Part shown: one piece after another, positions 21,735-32,380 of the stretch
Numbering within the stretch: position 1 is the stretch's first letter
Layout: each line of letters begins with the position of its first letter
Assembly: GCF_000003815.2 (NCBI RefSeq)
Contig: NC_049993.1
Coordinates: 2,895,169-2,959,168 of the forward strand
Reading direction: 5' to 3'
Length of the DNA stretch: 64,000 nt
Source: Branchiostoma floridae
Lineage: Eukaryota; Chordata; Leptocardii; Amphioxiformes; Branchiostomatidae
Translations under genes and position numbers: made by a program
The notes under the pieces: generated by a model
Seen by the model: only the letters and a program-made list of their open reading frames with translations
Database searches by the model: none
Told to the model about the DNA's origin: nothing

Positions 21735-21905
21735 ATGTAAAATTGGACTCACCCAAGTTATCGACTGAATAGCACCAGTATTTGTCAAGGAATTAACAAT
21801 CCACTGCTGTCGTGACGTCACGTTATGCAGATAGAACACGTGACTAAGGAAGCAGTGGATCATAGGTTGCAGGAAGTCTATGGCGCCCATCGTAGTCAGT
21901 TCAGT
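21735..21905 (-). mobile_element. Penelope-like element 3' fragment (minus)
   Basis: Nearly collinear with 57439-57600: AAAATTGGACTCACCCAA, CACGTTATGCAGATAGAACA, GCAGGAAGTCTATGGCGCCC. On the minus strand the end near 21905 corresponds to the last codons of the GIY-YIG-bearing frame at 57.5 kb; the rest is the 3' untranslated tail. Severely 5'-truncated. Confidence 0.65.
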
Positions 21906-22611
21906 TCAGCCCATCGTAACTAGTTCAACAATGACTTCTACCAACACAGATGAACTTTCGAGTTAATATTCAGGCATTCTCGAGGTCCCGTTTTACAGAA
22001 GACCACAGCTACACAGAAAAATGCCCTCGACAACATAACCTTCTTGGCGAATGTAATAATTACCTACAATATGTTACATACATTCATATACAGCATGACT
22101 GTACATTATCTCTTTCTCTTGGATTGCAAGAAAAGCAAACTTTACGTGAGGCTACTGTCATGATTTTTCGACGTGAAGCCTTAAGTGTTCAGTCGCGGCT
22201 TGTCAGATCCAGAAAGAAAAAGATCCAGGAATCATCGAAAATTACCTGCCATTATTATTACACCCTTTGGCTAATCAGATGACGATATCGCTGTTTATAA
22301 CAGCCAAATTACAAGACATTGACGTACTTGTGTGTTAAGTGCTTGTCAGTTAAGAAAGTACATTACTTTCTTTTTCTGTACTATTAGGCATAAACAACCC
22401 CAAGGGAGTCTGTATGGACCCCTTGTGTGGATTTTAAAGTGCTAAATTGTAACGTTACAATCTTACCCGAGCAAAATAAAGTTAGCGCCGATTTGCTGTG
22501 TTAATGCAAAACATAAATCTCTGCAATTAGAGGCTTGGCAGCACGAAAGAAGAAAAACGTGATCCCTTTGATCTTTCTATATGAATTATGACAGTGAGCA
22601 GTAATTATATT
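21906..22611. other. Unassigned intergenic sequence
   Basis: No repeat pair or coding feature recognised. A 110-codon frame (21950-22282) lacks any domain or splice context. Confidence 0.4.
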
Positions 22612-23350
22612 TCAGCCATACCATAGGTATGGTGAAATATATTGTATTCGTAATGTTTCTTTCTTTCTTCTTTCTTTCTTTCTCCTGTCAAATCTTCGGA
22701 ACACGGTATCTCCGTTGTTCCTGAACCGATTGACTTGAAATTTGACACAAGGGTAGAGTGGGTCAATATCCCCAGACGTTTTTTTCATTTTTTTCATATC
22801 TACCTTTAAAATGATTTTATTAAGGTTTTTTGGTCATCTTAAGACCAAAACTGTATATTTGGGCCCCCTGTACCCTGGTATTATAACCGAATGAGCTGAA
22901 ATTTGTCACAGATGTGCTTTGATAATTCCCCCATACAAATTCAATACCACTTTTGGTGTACAGTATAACGAAATGCTTATTTTTGCGATTTTTTGGTCAT
23001 TTTTTGACCAAAAAAGGACACTTTTGGCTCCTGTACCTTGGTTTTAGAACCGGATGACCTGAAATTTAGTATAGGAGTGCCCTAGACATATGCGCACATG
23101 GATTCATTAACAGTTGAGGCATACAGTACAACAAAATGCTTAATTTTACGATTATTTGGCCATTTTATGACCAAAAAGTACACTTTTGGCTCTTGTGCTC
23201 TGGTTTTAAAACCAAATGACCTAAATTTTGGTAAAATGGTGCACCAGATATTCATTCAAATGACACATGTATAATTTTTGTCATAGACTACGTCAAAATG
23301 ATAGATTTGGGGATTTTTTTTCCAATAGCCACAGGGGTCAATGACCTTAA
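22612..23350. repeat. Tandem repeat with TTGGTCAT/ATGACCAA hairpins
   Basis: About four diverged units of roughly 150-180 bp. Each has an 'ACCGAATGAGCTGAAATTTG'-type block (22731, 22887, 23049, 23210), a 'GGGCCCCCTGTACCCTGG' or 'GGCTCCTGTACCTTGG' block and, between them, a self-complementary TTTTTGGTCATTTT...GACCAAAAA hairpin (22829, 22990, 23156). The array starts with a TTTC simple repeat. Class unknown. Confidence 0.65.
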
Positions 23351-23494
23351 GGTCGTTGACCCCAGCTGCAGATTGCACCTTCTGGCATATATGTCTATTT
23401 AATCTAATTAGATAGGTAACCAATCACTTAGCCTGAATCTATATCCTAAAGAGGGGGGGGGGAGGGTGACAGCCAATCAGCGAGTCCGGTGTTA

Positions 23495-24260
23495 TCTGGA
23501 AGAGTCCATTCTTACACGGAGGGGTTCATTTTTTTTAAAATTCATCCTCGGACTGGTGAAGTCTTTCAGTGGGTGTATTTTTGGACAGGTCTATTTTGCA
23601 GTTTTACAGAAGGTGTGCTGGAAGAGTCTATTCTCGCACGGAGGGGGGATTTTTTTAAATTCATATTTTGGACTTTGGTGACTTCTAGTTTGTCAAAGTC
23701 TTTCAGCAGGGTTATTTTGGACTGGTCTAATTTGCAATTTTAAATGGGTGTGCTGGAAGAGTCCATTCTTGCATGGAGGGGGGATTTTTTAAAAATCTAT
23801 TGGCTTTTTTTTAAATCCATTTTTGGGACTTCAGTGATTATGTCAAAGTCCTATTTTAGCGGATGTATTTTTGGACTGCTCTACTTTACATGGAAGAATC
23901 CATTTTTTGCACACGGAAGGGGGATTTTTTCAAATTCAGTTTGGACGGGTGGTGATGATTCAAAATTCAATTTTTAGTGGAAGTGTTTTTAGACTGGTCT
24001 ATTATACCTTTTCATGCACTGGGACCTTTTTTGCTGAATTCAATTTTGGATTTGGTTTCTTATTCAAAAGGCCAAGGTTTCAGTGGGAGTATTTCTGGAC
24101 TGGTCTATTGTGCAAATTCACATAGGGTGCACTGGAGTCCATTCTTGAAGTTGAACGGGGGAATTTTGTAAGATTCATTTTTGGGTTAAACCGCCATTAG
24201 TAAAAGTGATTTTTCAAATGGGTGATTTTGAAATAGTCTATTGTTGCATGGGGAGGGAGA
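23495..24260 (+). repeat. Tandem array of about 120-137 bp diverged units
   Basis: Units begin with a GAAGAGTCCATTCTTGCACG GAGGGGGGATTTTTT-like block at about 23500, 23621, 23755 and 23890, with weaker versions near 24010, 24130 and 24235. Each unit carries a TATTTTTGGACTGGTCTA-like block. Several short frames stay open (ESILARRGDFF-type peptides), but frame and length vary between units, so protein coding is unlikely. Confidence 0.65.
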
Positions 24261-24702
24261 TGGCTGAAATATGCTGTATTTGCTCTCAAGCAAATGTCGG
24301 CCTTTCTAGTATTCCTCTCACATTAACAAAGCAATACATGTAAAATTATTGCCAAAAAAATATGTGAACGAAGACATTGCTGAGCACAACACTTTGGGGT
24401 GAGATTACACACCGTTTAGTCATATCAGTCGAAAAACAAACAATTTGGTTTGGGTAAAGCAAAATAATTAATCAATATTTTTATGGCGATGACCTCACAA
24501 TAATGTCATACTCATATTGCCCGATGACCTGTATCGGTTATATGGCAAAATCTCCATACATTAAGGTCATCGATTTTGCAATCAAGTTGGTAGCGCTGCA
24601 AAACAAAATCCTACACTTAAAGCGTACCCAAAATCAGTCGTAAAGAATTCGTTTTGAATGAAAAAAATCATGCTATAATTTATCATCATTAATTTATAGT
24701 TA

Positions 24703-25006
24703 GGCCATGTTGATTTGATTATATGGATGATGTCCTCTGACAACCCCAAAAGTGAAGCGAGCGTGCGAATGAAAAAAAAAGTTTGACCAAACAATAGATT
24801 CTTCGTTTTGTTCTTTCGCATTTTCTTTAGCATTGGAATTATGTAACGTCTACCAATATTTGTTTTTGCAATCCACAGCATGTAGTTGTGAATTTTGAAG
24901 CTGATTTGTACGATTTATATTGTGGACAAGTTTTTTTTTTACTTTTGTAAATGGCCGAAAATTGATGCGCGCGCGGATGTCATCCACATAATCAAATAAA
25001 TATTGC
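24703..25006. mobile_element. PIF/Harbinger-like MITE, second subfamily
   Basis: Ends GGCCATGTTGATTTGATTAT ATGGATGATGTC and GACATC-complement GCGGATGTCATCCACATAAT CAAATAAATATTGCC. TTA precedes the left end; the right flank is TTG. The related copy at 54146 has intact TTA on both sides. Confidence 0.75.
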
Positions 25007-26103
25007 CTTGTAGATTTGGATTCCGTGCAGTATAGCGACCGTATGGAGTCCCCACATAGAGATGATAATGAGAAACTATAGCTCTGAGACGTGGAGTAAT
25101 TGTCCACATTTCCTTTCATGGGCATCTTATAGTGCTACCGGGGACTTGTCAAAGAACGTGTGCTGTAAGCTGATAGTGAGCGGAGAGCCTTTGAATTCGG
25201 GCGGGTGATCATGAGACCTCCCCCGCCTCACTCGGCGCTCATTCATCCTGACCGGGGGGTCAACTCCCGAGGTAAATAAAGATTTACGATCAGCCAAACG
25301 CTCAGGCAGCATAGAGATGATTCGAAAGAAAATGACAGGAAGCAGTATATCAGAAGTTATTAAAACATTTCTTATAGAGGGGTACGTCTATCCGTACATG
25401 TAAGAAAACCCTGCGAGATGTGCTTCATGCTCTAATACCAAAGGAGAACATATCCCGTGTTGAGCAGGCATCGTGAATCGCTCCCTGAACCCTAAAAACA
25501 AACACCCGTTCTCCCAAACGTCTGGAAGAGAGGCTATTAGGAGTTACCAATTTAAAAGTGAATTGTACATTCATTCTTCGAAGGATGTCGTTATAAAGTT
25601 TAAAACATCACTCGAGTTGACTAGGGCTAGTTTAACAAAACATAGTCCATTTGCGGCTACAACAAGTATGATAAATGTTTCAATCTTTCTCTGTATTCTA
25701 TCCGTCTCTATTATATTGGGTGCAATTTATCAGTTTTTGCAATTTTGCATATCTGGAAATTCGAAAATGAATCAATTTTGATCCGGCTAAGCTTTCTTAC
25801 TAAAAATAAATTTTCATCCTCTTGTCAGAGATCTAGAAGACATCAGTTATGGAACAATTAATCTTCCACTTGTCATACAAACAGCTGCCACATTATCCTC
25901 CTTTAAAGCCAAAGCCTGGCTCTCCCTCGGGAATTCATGCCCTGTTAACTAATGTCAGTACATATACAACCGAATGCTGTGACTTTTAGCGTGTACAGAT
26001 TGTGATATAAGATGTAAATTCGTAATCATTATTGTTTCTAAGCTAATGCTAGTGTTTTCATATGTAACATGTATTTTTCTCCCTCAGGGTTAGCCCTTGG
26101 CAA
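25007..26103. other. Unassigned intergenic sequence
   Basis: No gene or repeat recognised. A 102-codon frame at 25473-25781 has a hydrophobic segment but no splice sites, promoter or domain to support it. Confidence 0.4.
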
Positions 26104-26314
26104 TACTGTAAATGCAGAAATGTTCGCGATGGATTAATATTCGCGGTTTTCGCGGTGGACACTTCACCGCGAAATTAAAACCACCGCGAACATTTTCCAT
26201 GGCAGTAAGAGACTGCAGTACATAGTGCTAACGAGAAATTAAAACCACCGCGAAAAGTCCATTTTCCCTCTACCGCGAAATTAAATCCCCGCGAACTTAA
26301 ATGCATTTACAGTA
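26104..26314. mobile_element. Family D TA-flanked inverted-repeat element
   Basis: CTGTAAATGCAGAAATGTTC GCG at the left and CGCGAACTTAAATGCATTTA CAG at the right, with TA at both borders. Internal ACCGCGAAATTAAA repeats place it in opposite orientation to the copy at 13009. Confidence 0.85.
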
Positions 26315-26450
26315 GCCTATGGCTAGGTGGGCAGCCCTGGCTGTAATTAAACAGATGAGTAAATAAATAGATAATAAAAACTTTCCCTAGCTCCATCCTA
26401 CAAGCCACGGGTTAAAGTCCCGACCCAGCAACGTGCAATGCGCTGTGATA

Positions 26451-26680
26451 AAGGTAGAATCTCACTCACCCCACCGGTGCGGCACGCGGGGAACAAAAGA
26501 TTACTCAACGAATTTCAAAAATACAGAAATAATTTTATTCCCTTTTGCGTTTTTTTTTGCTTCTAAGTCATACTTTAACGTATTACGCAGTATCTAAATT
26601 ACGAAAATAACAAAACAGTGTTCCAGTGAACGAACCCCGCAGTGCCGCACCTGTGCCCCGAGTGCAGTGAGATAGCACTT
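26451..26680. mobile_element. Family A inverted-repeat element (MITE)
   Basis: AAGGTAGAATCTCACTCACC ... GAGTGCAGTGAGATAGCACTT; arms CACCGGTGCGGCAC and GTGCCGCACCTGTG; core CTTCTAAGTCATACTTTAAC GTATTACGCAG. Confidence 0.8.
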
Positions 26681-26687
26681 TAAGCAA

Positions 26688-26765
26688 CACGGCCTGAATC
26701 GAACTCACGGGCTTCTTCTCCGAGAGGCAGAGCCGCTTACCACAGAACTAGGCGCGCTACTGTGA
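26688..26765 (-). repeat. tRNA-like SINE head, minus orientation
   Basis: Minus strand: AGTTCTGTGGTAAGCGGCTC (box A region) and GTGAGTTCGATTCAGGCC (box B). The spacing is tRNA-like, but there is no intact acceptor stem, so a SINE head is more likely than a working tRNA gene. It abuts the family A element. Confidence 0.55.
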
Positions 26766-27097
26766 TTGAAATCTAATAGCCTTGACTTGTAGACTTATGA
26801 ACTTTAAAAGGTCGATAATGTCAGGAAGTCCAGGAAGTGGTTACATCTCTCGGGTCCGTGATCGCACGGCATTAGTTTCCGAGCTGACGTAGAAAATGCG
26901 TACATGTGCGTATGTGTCCGCCCACAAGGGCTTATACAGCTTATCTGAATACTCATGATCATTTCTGGTACTTACGTCGCGTGAGCAAACACCTGAGGCA
27001 TCAATAAACGGGTCATTAGCTTTCAAGTCGATCAATACGAAGACGGTGTACAGAGAATGAAAAAAACAAAAACAGATCCCCTACCAAAGATACATAC

Positions 27098-27353
27098 AAG
27101 GTGGTATCTCACTGCACTCGAGGCACGGGTGAGGCACTGCGGGGTCGTTCATTTTTCAGCAACGTGCGGTGCGGCGTGGTACTTCTAATTAGAATTTTTG
27201 TAATACGTAAAAGGTATGACTTAGAAGTCAACAAAATACACAAAACGGAAGAAAATTCGTTCTTTGTTTCTGAGATTTGTTAAATACTCGTAATCTTTCC
27301 ATTCAACCTCGCAGTGTCACACCGGTGGCCCAAGTGCTGTGAGATACCAACTT
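27098..27353. mobile_element. Family A inverted-repeat element (MITE)
   Basis: AAGGTGGTATCTCACTGCAC ... GTGCTGTGAGATACCAACTT ends. The core is in reverse orientation (GTAATACGTAAAAGGTATGA CTTAGAAG). Confidence 0.85.
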
Positions 27354-27949
27354 TACGAACATACGCTACGACAATGGCGATGACATGTCGATGAAGATAG
27401 AATCCAGGTAATAAGTGACACAAAATAAAACAAGAGTCTGAAAACTCAAACCTGCATGAAATATTTTGTTTTGTGATGGTGCGTATGGTGTGTTGTTGGG
27501 TTGACATTGTTTGACGTTTTGGCAATTTTTTTTCCGTTATTCTTCTTATATGTATCTACCTATAGTAAACGGTGAGATCCAAAACTACACATTACTAGTG
27601 ACCTCACCATTTCATACACCTGCACCTGGCAAACATCCCTAATGTGTATATAATGGTTCATTCCATACAGAGGTGACAGGGGTGGTCACAGTTACTCCTT
27701 CTACTAGTTCTTGATATGTGCAGCTTCAATTACCAGGTGATCAACTAGGACCACTTTACTCCTGTCAAAAAGCGGTGTAAACATTATCTTTAAAAACGAA
27801 CCACAAACTGCAGCAAACTTCTAATGCGCGATAAAGCACAATGGCTCACAGCATCTACACCCATAGCAAAACATGGTTGCAATCCATCCAGAGGTTCTAA
27901 AGATATCGGTCCGGAATCACAAACTCCAAATCGTCATCCCTACCAAAAA

Positions 27950-28260
27950 CAATACCTGCTTTTTTTTCAAGCAGGTAAAAAAAATCATCAACTACCTTTC
28001 GTCAGTGACACTGATAAATCTGGTTGAAGAGTAGCTTTTATATCGTACCGATCGTAGGGGATATTAAAAAAACAAATTTTGGATATCCAATAGGATTCAG
28101 AAATAAGACTATGTCAAGACAAAATGAGTCAAATGCGGTTCCTAAAAACTGCTCTATAACCAGTTTCCTCAGCGTCACTGAAGAAAGGTAGTTGATAGTA
28201 CCAGAAAGTTCTGATCGTTTCCAAAATGAAATCCTGTTGAATGAGTAACTGCTGTTTGGC
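27950..28260. repeat. Inverted pair of a dispersed repeat (also at 46125-46275)
   Basis: TCATCAACTACCTTTCGTCA GTGAC at 27988 is complementary to GTCACTGAAGAAAGGTAGTT GAT at 28173. The right arm continues ...CATATCCTG-like ATCCTGTTGAATGAGTAACT GCT, which matches the 46125-46240 copy (AATCATATCCTGTGCTTGAG TAACTGCTTTTTG). The transposon class is not clear. Confidence 0.6.
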
Positions 28261-28689
28261 AAATGTGATGATACCCTTCATTGTACACACGAATACAAAC
28301 GTCGTAATAAAGTAAGCATTGTGATATTAAAAATACTTCTGATAATAATCGTAGTCATGGCTTCAAAAACTATTCTAACGCAAATGTTTGGCCCCTCGTC
28401 TCTCTGTCAAGTTGAAAATATAGACAAATGACTTGCTCCAAGGATGTGCGATTGTGTCTTCCTGACTTAACTCGGAAATTGATCATAGCTATTGGCTCCA
28501 GTCAACCATGGCCATGTGAGAAGTGATGAGACAATTGAGCAAGAGCACAGTTCCTTTGATGTCTCTTTCGTGACTTGGATTAAGGCCAACATTTAGCTCC
28601 CTTCGGTAGGGATTTTCCGTGTAGATATCACTCATATGGAATGACAGAAATGGTGAATAAAGCCTCTATCATATATCGTACGGTTTAAG

Positions 28690-28920
28690 GACCCCTTTCA
28701 ACTAGACGGCGATCGCGCTGCGCTCACACTGCGACTTGAATAGGATATGTGTAACCTTCGCTTTCACGCTGGATACATCATACAAAATGTAATAAAAGTG
28801 TGACTGAGAGGACAACAATAAAGAGAGTGTAAAAAGATTCGATTCTTTAAAAAAAATTCGTTGAGCGATATGTCAAATTTTAGGTCGCAGAGAGAGGGCC
28901 GTCCTAGTGGAAATGGGGTA
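28690..28920. mobile_element. Family B inverted-repeat element (MITE)
   Basis: Left ACCCCTTTCAACTAGACGGC GATCGCGCTGCGCTC, right GGCCGTCCTAGTGGAAATGG GGTA. Core TGTAATAAAAGTGTGACTGA GAGGACAAC, in reverse orientation relative to the copy at 2604. Confidence 0.8.
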
Positions 28921-29052
28921 TAACTGGTATGGGGATTTTACACATGGTAATACATGTCGAACCTTTCGCCATACTATTGGGAAGAAGCGGGCAAAATACT
29001 TTAAACATATGAAGCAGTGGGCTCAGTCATCCTTGATATTCAGGCATTGGTA

Positions 29053-29301
29053 AAGGTGGTATCTCCCCACACTTGGGGCACCGGTGCGGCACTGCGGGGT
29101 TCGAATATTACTCAACGAATTTCAGAGATAAAGATCGAACCATCTCACGCTTTGTGTATTTTTGTCTTCTAAGTCAAACTTTTTACGTATAACTCAATAT
29201 CTAAATTATAAAAAAAAATCGGGAAAGGAACACAACAGTTTCGTAGTGAACGAATCTCGCAGTGCCGCACCGGTGCCCAAAGTGCAGTAGGATACCACCT
29301 T
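29053..29301. mobile_element. Family A inverted-repeat element (MITE)
   Basis: AAGGTGGTATCTCCCCACAC ... AGTGCAGTAGGATACCACCTT. Arms GGCACCGGTGCGGCACTGCG and CGCAGTGCCGCACCGGTGCC pair perfectly over 20 bases. Confidence 0.88.
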
Positions 29302-29302
29302 A

Positions 29303-29550
29303 AAGGCCCCCTCTCACTTGACGTGCGGCACGCTTGCGGCATTGCTGCGTTCGTTCACTGCGGTACTGTTTTGTTATTTTCTCCGATTTGTTATAATTCA
29401 GATACTGCGCAATACGTAAAAGTGTGACATAGAAGGCCACAAAATACACAACAAGTAAGAAAATTCGTTCTTTATCTCTGAAATTCGTTGAGCATCTTCC
29501 GAACGCAGCAATGCCGCAAGCGTGCCGCACGTCAAGTGAGAGGGGGCCTT
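29303..29550. mobile_element. Family A variant with AAGGCCCCCTCTC ends
   Basis: Back-to-back with the previous element. Ends AAGGCCCCCTCTCACTTGAC and GTCAAGTGAGAGGGGGCCTT are a perfect inverted pair extending inward through GTGCGGCACGCTTGCGGCAT TGC. The inner core (ACGTAAAAGTGTGACATAGA AGGCCACAAAATACAC) is that of family A, but the outermost bases differ, and the long near-perfect arms suggest a recent copy. Confidence 0.88.
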
Positions 29551-30048
29551 AAGCTATCGCAAATTGATTGTCAGAATATTTTGTGACCGAGACTCTACAC
29601 GTCCGTTAACGCTTTAGTTAAGTGTTGGTTTTGTAGTTGGACTCAATAAGAAGTGTAATTAGTCCAGTTGTTGGAGAGTTTAAATGAGGATACTCAGTTA
29701 TTTAATTTGATAATACATGGTGAAACATAGGTAGCATGATTCAAAATGTTAAAGAGTTACACTAACAAAAATGACCGATCGAAAGATATGCCAGATTCCA
29801 GTTTAGTCTGTCTATTGTGCTATTGTATGTGATGATGTGTGTTTTATAGACTTATTAACAAACAAACCTTAAAAGTTTGAAACTGAATTATTATCTTTTT
29901 ACTGAATCAATGGCATTTAGTTCGCGTCCACCTCGCATTCATTGGTATTATTAAAAATTATAGAGGTAGTCCCTTTGCCTATTTTTCTTGAGGCCGTAGG
30001 TGCAGTGGGTTGTCATCCACTCTGCCTAGGGCACGGTATTGTATCAGG

Positions 30049-30500
30049 ACAGTTCGGAACATGGACACTTCGGCCCGGACACTTTGGCCCCAGGCCGAGG
30101 ACACTTCGGCCCAGGCTCAGAAGACACTTCGGCCCCGCTAGTTCGAATGTGCGTGGGCATGCTATGCAATGTACAAATTAATCATTGGGATCTTCATGCC
30201 CCGGAAACGCAAAAAAAACGTAATCACTAATGACGATTTTCTCGAGTAGACAGGATAACACTATATGATATATTGTACAAGTAAAATCATACGTCCTAAA
30301 ATTATACGTTATTTAGTCAACTCGGGCTACGTGTTAGATAACTATCGTGGACTGGACCCGGGGCCGAAGTGTCCTGATTGACAGGGGGCCGAAGTGTCCT
30401 CGGCTTGGGGCCGAAGTGTCCTCGGCTTGGGGCCGAAGTGTCCTGATTGACAGGGGGCCGAAGTGTCCATGTGCCGAAGTGTCCGACATTCCAGGGTATT
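30049..30500. mobile_element. Foldback element built from GGACACTTCGGCCC repeats
   Basis: Four direct copies of GGACACTTCGGCCC (some with one change) lie at about 30062-30145 and six inverted copies (GGGCCGAAGTGTCC) at about 30360-30484, spaced by GATTGACAGG or TCGGCTTG linkers. The outer ends also pair (GAACATGGACACTTCGGCCC with GGGCCGAAGTGTCCATGTGC). The 200-base middle is AT-rich and non-coding. No second copy is in the window. Confidence 0.75.
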
Positions 30501-31639
30501 GGAAGGCAAAACGCAACCTTATCCTTTTACCACCATCTCCTCCGCTGCCCACACAGTCGTTAAATACCCATGAGTGAAGAAAATCACGCTTTTTAGGTTT
30601 ACAGCATCAATGGCATGTCAATGCCTGGGGTTTAAGACCCTTATGAGCCGAACTCTCTAATCTTAAAGCCAACAGGAATACTTCTTATTACCCGATAGTT
30701 GATGAATGTGTAAAAAAATCTATAAGTAGAAGCAACATAAATCAATAAATCTTGCAAACGATGGAGAAATCATGAAATCAATAGGCATAAGATCAATGAA
30801 AAAAAGAAATTTAACTGGAATGAAAAAAAAATGAAAAATATTTTCAACATTCATTGCCGCTTTTTTGCCATGCTACTCACACACAACAAGGCACATACAC
30901 GCTAGTTCACCTTTATCCGATGGGTAACCCTTATCCGCTGTATATAAATCGTGGTATTTAGATTATCAAGTCGACAGACTGTGTGTAATGCTATGAAAAG
31001 ATGCAATTTGAAACCGAAGTTCGTCGACTAGATTTACCTAAATACATCATTTCCTAAAGCAACGGATATAGGTTACCATGTGGATAAAGGTGAACTATTG
31101 TTACAGACTTTGAATTTTAACGAATCCAGACTAATGATGACTATACTGTATTCCTCATAACCCTGTCACATTATCCATGATCTTCGGACATATCGATGGA
31201 AGATCGGTCATATTTAAGATCGACGGAGGGTGGCGCGTATTTTTTTTTACCTTAAAACCGTCCCTGTCACATATAAGCCATACTTTGTACCTTCTACAAT
31301 TGTTTAATAAATCTATTATTGTAAGCGAGGCTCGGGCGATTGCGGCAGAATCGTCGTCCGATTGATTTTCGCCAAATGTGACAGGGGTATTAGAAAGAAT
31401 TATCTGCATTCTTCAAGAAATGCTGACTGACTATTGATGCTCTAGTGCACTACTCTCCAGAGTGCTGCATCGCAGCACTTTGCCAAAACCTCTGGAGCCC
31501 AACATCACCCTCAAGAGTGATTACTACGAGACCAAGGCTTGTTACGTCAAGATTGAATCGATTTTTTAACGCTACAGGGACATTGTATTTAGTTTCGTAA
31601 GGCGGCGTCCCTCAGAGGGGAACGTATATCAGTTGCGCT
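30501..31639. other. Unassigned intergenic sequence
   Basis: AT-rich. Includes inverted short segments (GGTGAACTA / TAGTTCACC at 30905 and 31089) that may bound a diverged element of about 190 bp: GCTAGTTCACCTTTATCC and GGATAAAGGTGAACTATTG. No coding gene. Confidence 0.45.
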
Positions 31640-32380
31640 TGACCTTGGGGATGTTCCGAATAGTGTTGATGAGGTGAACCTGTGAGGTTGTTGCTGGCGA
31701 GGTTCGTACTGGTGACATTACGTATTACTGGTGAGGTTTTAACTGGTGAAGTTCTATTTGGTGAGGTTTCAACTGGTTAGTTTCTAACTGGCAAGGTTCT
31801 AAATGAGGCTCTAACAAGTAAGGTCCTAACTGGTAAGGTTCTAACTTGTGAGGTTCTAACTAGTGATGTTCTAACGGGTGAAGTTTTACTAATGTGACTC
31901 TAACTGGACAGCTTCTAATTGGTGATGTTCTAACGGGTAAAGTTTTAACTGATGAGGTTCTAACTGGTGAGGTTCCAATTGGTGAGGTTCTAACTGGTGA
32001 GGTTCTAACTGGTGAGGTTCTAAATGGTGAGGTTCTAACTGGTGAGGTTCTAACTGGTGAGGTTCTAACTGGCGAGGTTCTAACTGGTGAGGTTCTAACT
32101 GGTGAGGTTCTAACTGGTGAGGTTTCAACTGGTCAGTTTCTAATTGGTGAGGCTCTTACTGGGGAGGCTCTAACTGGTAAGGATCTAACGGGTAAGGTTC
32201 TAACCTGTAATGTTTAAACAAATGAGGCTCTAACTTGTTAGGTCCTAATCGTTCTAGTTAGGACTACTGGTTTTCTCACTGTTAAGATTCTACCTGGTGA
32301 ACGTTTATTCGGTGAGGTACTAAAGGCTCTAATAGGTAATGTTTTAACTAATGAGACTCTAGCTGGTTAGGTTCTGACTG
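31640..32380. repeat. 15-bp minisatellite (GGTGAGGTTCTAACT)n
   Basis: About 40 units of 15 bp, best conserved at 31960-32130 and decaying on both sides. Because 15 is a multiple of three, frames stay open on both strands: VLTGE repeats on plus (31894-32217) and LEPHQ repeats on minus (31889-32128). Decay of the unit with frame-breaking changes outside the core and absence of splice sites argue against a protein. Confidence 0.88.

Noticed and set aside
26688..26765. Possible functional tRNA gene on the minus strand
   Set aside because: Box A and B words are present, but the acceptor stem does not close and the neighbourhood is repeat-derived; treated as a SINE head.
31894..32217. VLTGE repeat as a possible pentapeptide-repeat protein
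   Set aside because: The 15-bp minisatellite is equally open on the other strand, its composition does not match A(D/N)Lxx, and there is no start context or gene structure.
30049..32380. Regularly spaced repeats as a CRISPR array
   Set aside because: The genome is eukaryotic and there are no unique equal-length spacers; the units are contiguous minisatellite or inverted motifs.
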